The notes below the pieces were generated by a model, which was not told where the DNA came from, made no database searches, and saw nothing but the letters and a program-made list of their open reading frames with translations. The position numbers and the translations under genes are program-made. 21,376 nt of DNA from Comamonadaceae bacterium (GTDB lineage: Bacteria > Pseudomonadota > Gammaproteobacteria > Burkholderiales > Burkholderiaceae): contig CANKOT010000029.1 of assembly GCA_947484245.1 (NCBI GenBank), forward strand, positions 1-21,376. Direction: 5' to 3'. Shown piece by piece: positions 15,000 through 21,376 of this stretch. Position 1 is the first letter of the stretch. Every line of letters starts with the position of its first letter.

Positions 15000-16700
15000 T
15001 TAAAGCGAGCGCGTGCCAGAGCGCCGAGAAAACACGCCTAAAACCAGAACAATTGCGGCGCAAAGCCACCAAAGTGGCGCCAAGCCCCACTGCGAGGTCC
15101 ACTGGGCGTAGGGCGTGAGGCCCGAGCGGCCCTCAAACTCAATCACCAAAGCGCCCCGCTTGAAGGGCGGCAAGCTCTCGCGCAATGCGCCTTGTGCATC
15201 GACCCAGCCCGTTAACCCTGTGTTGGTGGCGCGAATGATGGGTCTTTCAAACTCCATGGCGCGCATGCGCGAAATGGCCACATGCTGCGCAATGGCCGTG
15301 GTGTCATCAAACCACGCCAAATTGCTCATGTTGACCAAAACGGTGGGCGCCTCTTCGGGCTTGGCAAAGTAGCGTGCCACTTCTTCACCAAACAAATCTT
15401 CGTAGCAAATTTGGGGCAGCAAACGCTGGCCTTGCCATTTGAAAACGCTGGAGGGTGGGCGGTCTTGCGCAAAGTCGCCCAAGGGCATGTTCATCATGCG
15501 CACAAACCACTGAAAAAAGGGCGGCACATATTCACCAAAGGGCACCAAGTGGTGTTTGTCGTATCGGTAATTCACGTCTGCTGGGCCAAGGGTCAGCACG
15601 GAATTGCTGTAGCCCACGCCGGGTCCACCCATGGGAATACCCACCAACGCAGCTTGCGGTGTGGCGGACAACTGCGCGGATGCATTGGGGGGCGCGTATT
15701 TGTCTTTCAGCACTTGCCAGTAAGCAGGCGCGAGCTGTTGAGGCAACACCGGAATGGCGGTTTCTGGCGTGACCACGAGTGGCTCCGAATTGGCCAGCAG
15801 TTGCTCGGCATACCAACTCAATGCTTGCTGCACACCCTGCCCCGGAATGAATTTTTCGTCTTGCGCAATATTGCCTTGAAGCAGCCGCACTTTCAGTGTG
15901 CCCGCTGCTTGTGTGAATTTGGGCGATGCATGTTGAAGGCCCATTGGTATCAGCACCGCCACCATGAGCAAGCTGAAAGAAAGTATGAGCCAGGCCTGTG
16001 TTCGACCAGCCATGAAGCTTGAAATGAGGAGTGGCACCCCCATGGCCAGGCAGGCAGAAATTGCACCAATGCCATAAACCCCAACCCAAGGGGCATAAGC
16101 AGCCAAGCTACTTTCAAGGTGTGCGTAGCCGCCAGCGCCCCAAGGAAAGCCCGTGAAAAGTTGGCCCCGGCACAGCTCAGCCAAAGTCCAAAGGGCACTG
16201 AACAACACGAGGCCTGCCAACGCTTGCCTGAACTCGGGCAGCGTTTTGCTCAGTCTGCCAGACAACATCCAACGCCGAAACAAGGCCACCCACACAGCAC
16301 CTGCCAGCGCAAAATAAAGCGACAGTGCCGCAGCCAAAAGCAGCACAGCCAATGCGGCAAGCCAAGAAGGCATTCCGCCGTAGCGGTGCATCGACACATA
16401 CAACCAGCCCCAAGTGGCGGCCATGGCACTGCATGCAAACAAGGCACTCAGCAAAGCACCTTGGCGCCATGCCGATCGCCTTGGGCGTGACGCTCGAAAG
16501 CCTGGAAAATGGTGGCTTGCATCAGCGTCTTGCGTTGCCAATTGCAACAACAGCGCTGCCAATACGCCCAAACTGACACACTGCAAAAGGCCAGAGCTCA
16601 GGCTGGCTACGCCCAAGGCATTGCCTAACACCGAGGCAGGCCACGCCATTGAAAAACCATGTACCACACCCGCTGCAACTGACAGGGCCAGGCGCCACAT
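15000..16700 (-). CDS. lnt: Apolipoprotein N-acyltransferase
   Basis: A 566-aa inner-membrane enzyme that adds the third acyl chain to lipoproteins. The N-terminal half has six or so hydrophobic helices (within about 1-255). The C-terminal half is a nitrilase domain with the catalytic triad Glu313 (TPETAIP), Lys382 ([14 protein letters not shown]) and Cys432 (ICYEDLFG). A last transmembrane helix lies at about 540-557, followed by a basic tail. Size is somewhat above E. coli Lnt (512 aa), as is usual in this group. ATG 16700 is 5 bp after the corC stop; the open frame upstream to 16745 lies inside corC. The corC-lnt pairing is conserved across proteobacteria (ybeX-lnt). Confidence 0.96.
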   Translation of the reverse strand: MWRLALSVAAGVVHGFSMAWPASVLGNALGVASLSSGLLQCVSLGVLAALLLQLATQDADASHHFPGFRASRPRRSAWRQGALLSALFACSAMAATWGWLYVSMHRYGGMPSWLAALAVLLLAAALSLYFALAGAVWVALFRRWMLSGRLSKTLPEFRQALAGLVLFSALWTLAELCRGQLFTGFPWGAGGYAHLESSLAAYAPWVGVYGIGAISACLAMGVPLLISSFMAGRTQAWLILSFSLLMVAVLIPMGLQHASPKFTQAAGTLKVRLLQGNIAQDEKFIPGQGVQQALSWYAEQLLANSEPLVVTPETAIPVLPQQLAPAYWQVLKDKYAPPNASAQLSATPQAALVGIPMGGPGVGYSNSVLTLGPADVNYRYDKHHLVPFGEYVPPFFQWFVRMMNMPLGDFAQDRPPSSVFKWQGQRLLPQICYEDLFGEEVARYFAKPEEAPTVLVNMSNLAWFDDTTAIAQHVAISRMRAMEFERPIIRATNTGLTGWVDAQGALRESLPPFKRGALVIEFEGRSGLTPYAQWTSQWGLAPLWWLCAAIVLVLGVFSRRSGTRSL

Positions 16701-16705
16701 GATTT

Positions 16706-17584
16706 TTATTTTTTCAATTTGGAAGTGGGTGAGATTTTGAACCACCGCACAGCGCCACCGCGCGTGTGCAAGACTACAAAATCCAAGCCCGACAAGCTGA
16801 ACTTTTCACCCCGTTTGGGCACATGGCCCATCTCGTGGGCCACCAATCCACCGATGGTGTCGAAGTGGTGATTTTCTTCATCTGTGACTTCGGGGTTGAG
16901 CTGCACGCCAAAGGCTTCCGACACACGCTCGAGCGAAGTGTCACCGCTCACTCGGTAAGTTTGATCGGACAAGCCAAAGATGTCGCCGGCCTCTTCTTCA
17001 ATGTCAAACTCGTCTTCAATTTCACCCACAATTTCTTCGAGCACATCTTCAATGGTGATCAAACCTGCGGTGCGGCCAAACTCATCAATGACGATGGCCA
17101 GGTGCTGGCGGTTGTCGCGAAACTGCCTGAGTAAATCGTTCAGGCCTTTGCTCTCAGGCACAAACACAGCGGGCCTGAGCAAAGCGCGAATGTTGAGCTC
17201 GGGTGCGCGCTGAAGCTTTAACAAATCTTTGGCCATCAAGATGCCAATGATGTTTTCTCGGTCGTCTTCGTAAACTGGAAAGCGCGAATGCGCTGTGTCA
17301 ATGACTTGGTGCAGCAGCTCGTCAAAGGGCGCGTCAATGGACAACAAATCCATGCGCGGTGCGGCCACCATGGCGTCACCTGCTGTCATGTCTGCCATGC
17401 GAATCACGCCCTCCAGCATGAAGCGGCTTTGGGCGTTGATGATCTTGTTGTCTTCGGCTTCGACCAGCGTCTCGATGAGCTCGTCTTTGGAGTCGGGGCC
17501 GGGGTGAAGGAACTCAGCCAGTTTTTGGAGAAATGAGCGTTTGTCTTCTCGTTCGTTCAAACGCGCAGGGTGGGGGTCGGACAC
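16706..17584 (-). CDS. corC: HlyC/CorC (YbeX)-family CBS-domain protein
   Basis: A 292-aa cytoplasmic CorC/YbeX protein with two CBS domains (about 69-128 and 134-190, including VIDEFGRTAGLITIEDVLEEIVGEI) and a C-terminal CorC_HlyC domain (about 205-285). It lacks the membrane DUF21 domain of longer relatives, as YbeX does. The family has been linked to magnesium/cobalt efflux and to ribosome/RNA homeostasis; the role here is not shown by sequence. The start is GTG at 17584 with no clear ribosome site. The first residues SDPHPARLNEREDKRSFLQ look conserved for this group, and no in-frame ATG precedes them. It is followed by lnt after 5 bp. Confidence 0.93.
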   Translation of the reverse strand: MSDPHPARLNEREDKRSFLQKLAEFLHPGPDSKDELIETLVEAEDNKIINAQSRFMLEGVIRMADMTAGDAMVAAPRMDLLSIDAPFDELLHQVIDTAHSRFPVYEDDRENIIGILMAKDLLKLQRAPELNIRALLRPAVFVPESKGLNDLLRQFRDNRQHLAIVIDEFGRTAGLITIEDVLEEIVGEIEDEFDIEEEAGDIFGLSDQTYRVSGDTSLERVSEAFGVQLNPEVTDEENHHFDTIGGLVAHEMGHVPKRGEKFSLSGLDFVVLHTRGGAVRWFKISPTSKLKK

Positions 17585-17632
17585 AGTTGGATTGGCATGG
17601 CGCCGTTGTTGCAGACCCTCTAGGATAGCGGA

Positions 17633-18304
17633 TTAAACGCTTGATTTGTGACGAGACTCTCGAACACCTTTTCGAACTTCCTGTAATGAGTTGAGCAGTT
17701 GAGAGAATTGATTCGCGCGAGACTTGATTTGAAAGTCCAAATCGGCCATGCCCTGCTCGATCAATTCATTCACTTGACTGTCAATGTTGGCCAATGGCAG
17801 GCTTAGGTAAGCGTCACTTTCACTGCCATCGCGCTCAACCCGAGCGCCCGCTTTTCGGGCAATTTTGAGCATGGGGGTGTTTTCACTCAAGGCATGGATG
17901 AATAACAAGGCAACGCCCTGGTTGCGCGCGTGCATCACTGCTCGCTCAAACAAGCGTGCGCCCAAGCCACGGCCGCGCATTTTCAGGTCAACTGAGACGC
18001 CAAATTCGGCGCAAGTCGCCCATTGCGGGTCGGCCGAGAATGCCAAATGAGCCATGGCCACAATTTCCAGACGCCGGTTGAAAACTCCGTAGATGTCATC
18101 CCGCGCAAAATCCAGTTTGGCAACGTAATTTTCAATTTGTTCATCATTGGCCGCATAACCAAAACGCAAATAGCGGTCGTGTGGGCCCATACTTTTCAAA
18201 TGCGCACTGATTTTCGGACGGTGCTTGGTGCTCAAAATTCGAACAGGGATCCACCGCATCCAGCGACGCCAGAGAGATTGTGAGAATGCAGCAAATTGAA
18301 ACAT
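17633..18304 (-). CDS. GNAT-family N-acetyltransferase
   Basis: A 223-aa acetyltransferase with one GNAT domain (about 22-170). Acetyl-CoA pyrophosphate is bound by RGRGLGARLFE (110-120), preceded by the FGVSVDLKMRG strand and followed by NTPMLKIARKAGARVE typical of motif B. The last 50 residues are charged and helical, possibly a coiled coil, beyond the usual fold. The first 20 residues are Trp/Arg-rich. The target is unknown. It lies 48 bp upstream of corC on the same strand and is divergent from fadD; shared transcription with corC is possible. ATG 18304 has only a weak GGGAA-type ribosome site. Confidence 0.87.
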   Translation of the reverse strand: MFQFAAFSQSLWRRWMRWIPVRILSTKHRPKISAHLKSMGPHDRYLRFGYAANDEQIENYVAKLDFARDDIYGVFNRRLEIVAMAHLAFSADPQWATCAEFGVSVDLKMRGRGLGARLFERAVMHARNQGVALLFIHALSENTPMLKIARKAGARVERDGSESDAYLSLPLANIDSQVNELIEQGMADLDFQIKSRANQFSQLLNSLQEVRKGVRESRHKSSV

Positions 18305-18431
18305 AGGGTTTTCCCGTATTCTTACACAACTCAGCCATTTTGTCTGTTCGCTAAATACCCTTTTGCCATGCCTGTCTGGGGTAATGCCTCATGGCAACAG
18401 CACTTCGGATTGACGACAATGCTCACATTCC

Positions 18432-18437
18432 GAGGAG
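18432..18437 (+). promoter_or_regulatory. fadD: Ribosome binding site of fadD
   Basis: GAGGAG lies six bases before ATG 18444, a strong Shine-Dalgarno match that fixes the fadD start. The 139-bp gap to the divergent GNAT gene must hold the fadD promoter, but I see no convincing -35/-10 pair there. Confidence 0.8.
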
Positions 18438-18443
18438 CAGTAC

Positions 18444-20132
18444 ATGGACAAGATTTGGCTGAAGAATTACCCCGCCAACGTAAAGCACGAGATAGACCCC
18501 AATGAATATGGTTCATTGACCGATTTGCTCAATCAAGCCTTTCAAAAGCATGGCGACACGCCGTTTTCTGTATGCATGGAAACTTGGATGACCTACCGGG
18601 AGCTAGACCAGCTGTCGCAAGCCATGGGCGCTTGGTTTCAAGCCCAAGGTTTTCAGCCTGGCGACCGAATTGCCTTGATGTTGCCCAATATTCCGCAGTT
18701 TGCGGTCACCATGGCTGCCATCTTGCGTGCTGGCTACACCTGCGTGAATGTCAATCCCTTGTATACCGCGCGTGAGCTGCAACACCAATTGAAAGACTCT
18801 GGCGCAACGGCCATTGTGATCTTGGAAAACTTTGCTTCCACTTTGAGCGAAGTGATTGAACACACCCAAGTGAAACACACGGTCTTGGCATCGATGGGCG
18901 ATTTGTTGGGTCCTTTTTATGGCCGTTGGATCACCTTTGCAGTTCGGCATTTGGCCAAAATGGTGCCGGAGTTTGAACTGCCCTTGAGCGACAAGCACCA
19001 AGTAACCTCTTTCAAACAAGCCATTGCGGCTGGCCGCAACATGAGCTTCAAGTCGGCGCCGCAGTCGCTGGATGACATTGCTTTCTTACAATACACCGGC
19101 GGCACCACCGGCTTGTCCAAAGGCGCCGTGCTCACTCACCGCAATATTGTGGCGGCCATTTTGCAAGCCGAAACTTGGTTTGCGCCGGCTCTGCAACGTC
19201 TGCCCGATTTGCGCAAAGTCAACAGCATTGCTGCTCTGCCGCTGTATCACATCTTTGCGTTGACGCTTTGCTTTTTGGCCATTCGCCAAGGCTCGCACCT
19301 CACCTTGGTGCCCAACCCACGCGACTTTGCCAAGTTCATTGAAACCCTCAAAATGCGGCCCTTCCACCTGCTGCCTGGCGTGAACACTTTGTTCAACGCC
19401 TTGTTGCAACACCCCATGTTCAAGACCATCGATTTTTCCAACCTGTGCCTTACCCAAGCGGGCGGCATGGCAGCTTCCGAAGGCACGGCCCGTGCTTGGC
19501 AAGCCGCCACAGGCAGCGCCATGATCGAAGGCTGGGGCATGAGTGAAACCTGTGCCATTGGCACCAACAATCCGGTTACGCAAACTTCATTCAGCGGCTC
19601 CATTGGCTTGCCTTTGCCCAGCATTGAAATGGCCATCAAGGACGATGACGGCAACAGCTTGGCACAAGGCGAGTCGGGTGAAATTTGCATTCGCGGGCCC
19701 AACATCATGGTGGGCTATTACAAACAAGAAGAAGAAACTCGCAAAGCATTCACGCCCGATGGGTTCATGCGCACAGGTGATGTGGGCATCATGGATGAAA
19801 AAGGATTTTTCAGAATTGTCGATCGCAAGAAAGACATGATCATTGTGAGCGGCTTCAATGTGTTCCCCTCAGAACTTGAAAACGTTATTTCTTTGTGCCC
19901 CGGCGTGGTGGAGTGTGCCGCCATCGGCATTCCAGACACCATGCAGGGCGAAACCATCAAGGTGTTTGTGGTGCGCAATGACAGCATGCTGACAGAAGAC
20001 GCCGTGGCCAAGTATTGCCACGACAATCTGACAGGCTACAAGCGACCCAAGTACATTGAGTTCAGAGATGAGCTGCCCAAGTCCAACGTTGGCAAAATTT
20101 TGCGGCGCGAACTCAGAACCAGCACACATTGA
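18444..20132 (+). CDS. fadD: Long-chain-fatty-acid--CoA ligase
   Basis: A 562-aa ANL-superfamily acyl-CoA synthetase that activates fatty acids through an acyl-AMP. The AMP-binding P-loop YTGGTTGLSKGA is at 217-228, motif A5 GWGMSE at 363-368, and the fatty-acyl-CoA synthetase signature lies around DGFMRTGDVG (439-448) with IVDRKKDMIIVSGFNV. The catalytic lysine is Lys551 in KSNVGKILRREL. Length and motifs match E. coli FadD (561 aa). It is preceded by a strong ribosome site, lies divergent from the GNAT gene and is followed on the same strand by an MBL-fold gene after 70 bp. It may feed beta-oxidation generally; no regulator is encoded nearby. Confidence 0.95.
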   Translation: MDKIWLKNYPANVKHEIDPNEYGSLTDLLNQAFQKHGDTPFSVCMETWMTYRELDQLSQAMGAWFQAQGFQPGDRIALMLPNIPQFAVTMAAILRAGYTCVNVNPLYTARELQHQLKDSGATAIVILENFASTLSEVIEHTQVKHTVLASMGDLLGPFYGRWITFAVRHLAKMVPEFELPLSDKHQVTSFKQAIAAGRNMSFKSAPQSLDDIAFLQYTGGTTGLSKGAVLTHRNIVAAILQAETWFAPALQRLPDLRKVNSIAALPLYHIFALTLCFLAIRQGSHLTLVPNPRDFAKFIETLKMRPFHLLPGVNTLFNALLQHPMFKTIDFSNLCLTQAGGMAASEGTARAWQAATGSAMIEGWGMSETCAIGTNNPVTQTSFSGSIGLPLPSIEMAIKDDDGNSLAQGESGEICIRGPNIMVGYYKQEEETRKAFTPDGFMRTGDVGIMDEKGFFRIVDRKKDMIIVSGFNVFPSELENVISLCPGVVECAAIGIPDTMQGETIKVFVVRNDSMLTEDAVAKYCHDNLTGYKRPKYIEFRDELPKSNVGKILRRELRTSTH

Positions 20133-20202
20133 AATCCAGGTCCTTTCAAGCATGCTGATACCGTTCTGAAACATTGTTGAAACTTTTTCGAGATCATCCA
20201 AT

Positions 20203-21129
20203 TTGGCAACGGATCAAACTCTGATCATTCCCGGTCTGCAAGTTTTTGAGCGGGGCTGGCTTTCTGCCAACAACATTCTTTTGACAGACGCACATTCAGC
20301 CACCCTGATTGACAGTGGCTATGTGACGCACGATTCGCAAACCTTGATGCTGGTTCAAAGTGCATTGAATGGCAGAACCTTAGATCAGTTGCTGAATACC
20401 CACTTGCACAGCGATCATTGTGGTGGCAATGCTATTTTGCAACAGCATTTTCCAGCCATGCGCACACTCATTCCGCCGGGCGAGTCTGAGGCTGTGGCTG
20501 CGTGGAATGAAAGTGCTTTAAGTTATCAACCTACTGGGCAACTTTGCCCACGCTTTCAATTTGATGCTTTGTTGCAGCCTGGCCAAGTCCTTCACCTTGC
20601 CAATTTAGCGTGGCAGGTTTTGGCGGCACCAGGGCACGACCCACACTCCGTCATTTTGTTTGAAACTTCGCACCGCATCTTGATTTCTGCAGATGCCTTG
20701 TGGGCCAACGGTTTTGGGGTGGTGTTTCCAGAACTGGAAGGCGTCGCTGCTTTTGACGAAGTAAGCCAGACACTTGATTTGATTGAGTCTCTTCAAGCCA
20801 AGTGGATCATTCCTGGCCATGGCGCCATCTTTCAAGATGTGTCCACCGCTCTCACAGTGGCCAGAAAGAAGTTGGATGGGTTTGTTCACAACCCAGAAAA
20901 ACACGCACGCTACGGTGCCAAAGTTTTGTTGAAATACAAATTGCTTGAACTTCATCAATCTGCAAAACCCAAGTTCATGGATTGGGCAGCTGGCATTCGA
21001 TACATTCAAGTTTTGCACCAGACCTATGCGTCTCACATGAGCGCGCATGAGTGGATTGAAGAGCTCTTGCAAGATTTGCAGCGCAGCAATGCGCTTTCAA
21101 TTCAAGAGGACATGCTTGTCAATTTGTAA
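20203..21129 (+). CDS. MBL-fold metallo-hydrolase downstream of fadD
   Basis: A 308-aa metallo-beta-lactamase-fold hydrolase. THLHSDHCGG (66-75) gives His67, His69, Asp71 and His72; further ligands are His145 in APGHDPHS, Asp164 in SADALW and His206 in PGHG. The C-terminal 90 residues are helical and may form the small accessory domain of glyoxalase-II-like members. The apparent start is TTG at 20203, with GAG ten bases upstream; the frame is closed by TGA at 20167 and has no ATG before the conserved sequence. Substrate unknown. It may be transcribed with fadD. It differs clearly from the other MBL protein at 7726 and is not a tandem copy. Confidence 0.88.
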   Translation: MATDQTLIIPGLQVFERGWLSANNILLTDAHSATLIDSGYVTHDSQTLMLVQSALNGRTLDQLLNTHLHSDHCGGNAILQQHFPAMRTLIPPGESEAVAAWNESALSYQPTGQLCPRFQFDALLQPGQVLHLANLAWQVLAAPGHDPHSVILFETSHRILISADALWANGFGVVFPELEGVAAFDEVSQTLDLIESLQAKWIIPGHGAIFQDVSTALTVARKKLDGFVHNPEKHARYGAKVLLKYKLLELHQSAKPKFMDWAAGIRYIQVLHQTYASHMSAHEWIEELLQDLQRSNALSIQEDMLVNL

Positions 21130-21135
21130 AACTCT

Positions 21136-21151
21136 GAGCAAAAAATTGCTC
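21136..21151 (+). terminator. Weak hairpin after the MBL-fold gene
   Basis: GAGCAA/TTGCTC with loop AAAA lies 6 bp past the stop. It is not followed by a T-run on the plus strand and the stem is short, so it is only a weak terminator candidate. Confidence 0.25.
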
Positions 21152-21174
21152 TAAAAAACAAGAAAACGTCAGAC

Positions 21175-21207
21175 GAAAAAAACGCCCCATATTTCTATGG
21201 GGCGTTT
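21175..21207 (-). terminator. Intrinsic terminator of the rRNA operon
   Basis: AACGCCCCAT (21181-21190) pairs with ATGGGGCGTT (21197-21206) around loop ATTTCT, with one more A-T pair outside. On the minus strand the stem runs into a stretch of T (the A-run at 21176-21182). It stands directly after the 5S gene in the direction of transcription and separates it from the convergent MBL-fold gene. Confidence 0.9.
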
Positions 21208-21218
21208 CTCGCTATAAG

Positions 21219-21334
21219 AGCCTGACGATGTCCTACTTTCACACGGGAACCCGCACTATCATCGGCGCTAAGTCGTTTCACTGTCCTGTTCGGGATGGGA
21301 AGGAGTGGTACCAACTTGCTATGGTCATCAGGCA
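21219..21334 (-). rRNA. rrf: 5S ribosomal RNA
   Basis: Reading the minus strand from 21334, the sequence starts TGCCTGATGACCATAGCAAG, carries the conserved ACCACTCCTTCCCATCCCGA segment and the GTAGGACATCG stretch, and closes with GTCAGGC, complementary to the 5' end (helix I). At about 115 nt the length is right. It is the last gene of an rRNA operon whose 23S lies beyond the right edge. The exact ends are judged from helix I pairing. Confidence 0.95.
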
Positions 21335-21349
21335 AAACTTTTGTGCTCT

Positions 21350-21368
21350 CTTGACCACCACGGTCAAG
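21350..21368 (-). other. 23S-5S spacer hairpin
   Basis: CTTGACC (21350-21356) and GGTCAAG (21362-21368) form a 7-bp stem with a 5-base loop in the spacer just upstream of 5S rRNA. It may take part in rRNA processing; function is inferred from place only. Confidence 0.5.
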
Positions 21369-21376
21369 AAAACAAA

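Noticed and set aside
18410..18438. TTGACG at 18410 as the -35 of fadD
   Set aside because: The matching -10 would fall on the ribosome site and start transcription at the ATG; no good hexamer is present there.
20130..20202. Terminator between fadD and the MBL-fold gene
   Set aside because: Only 5-bp TGAAA/TTTCA complementarity and a T-run without a stable stem; co-transcription is as likely.

Overview
The window reads as chromosomal DNA of a betaproteobacterium, most likely Burkholderiales/Comamonadaceae (Limnohabitans/Rhodoferax/Polaromonas-like). This rests on protein style (Liu-type leucine catabolism genes, split glycyl-tRNA synthetase), on gene order (corC-lnt-glyQ-glyS-gmhB-plsC-ygjP) and on the 5S rRNA sequence. 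It is gene-dense, with no tRNA, CRISPR, insertion sequence or prophage visible, and no gene-free stretch above 300 bases.

Region 1 (1-7692, minus strand) is a leucine/isovalerate (liu) catabolic cluster. In transcription order it holds a MerR-family regulator (LiuR type), a PaaI-type thioesterase, isovaleryl-CoA dehydrogenase (liuA), a beta-carbonic anhydrase, a thiolase, an SDR protein, a second acyl-CoA dehydrogenase, a YchJ-like SEC-C protein, a HAD phosphatase, and the 5' part of methylcrotonoyl-CoA carboxylase carboxyltransferase (liuB), which runs off the left edge. A near-perfect 26-bp palindrome carrying three evenly spaced ACGT boxes sits inside a well-formed minus-strand promoter ahead of the regulator. 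It is the likely LiuR operator and also lies upstream of a divergent metallo-beta-lactamase (MBL) fold gene. Carbonic anhydrase could supply bicarbonate to methylcrotonoyl-CoA carboxylase.

Region 2 (7726-9693, plus strand) holds the divergent MBL-fold hydrolase and then an orphan phosphoribosyltransferase-domain gene. The latter has unusual codon use, a 9-bp hairpin covering its start codon, and a possible nested out-of-frame small gene at its 3' end. This is the least explained part of the window.

Region 3 (9702-18304, minus strand) is a housekeeping envelope/translation cluster: a GNAT acetyltransferase, corC, lnt, glyQ, glyS, gmhB, plsC and a YgjP-type metallopeptidase. glyS, gmhB and plsC are joined by ATGA stop/start overlaps.

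Region 4 (18444-21376) holds a plus-strand fadD long-chain acyl-CoA ligase and a second MBL-fold hydrolase. These face the end of an rRNA operon on the minus strand: 5S rRNA, its strong intrinsic terminator, and the start of the 23S-5S spacer at the right edge.
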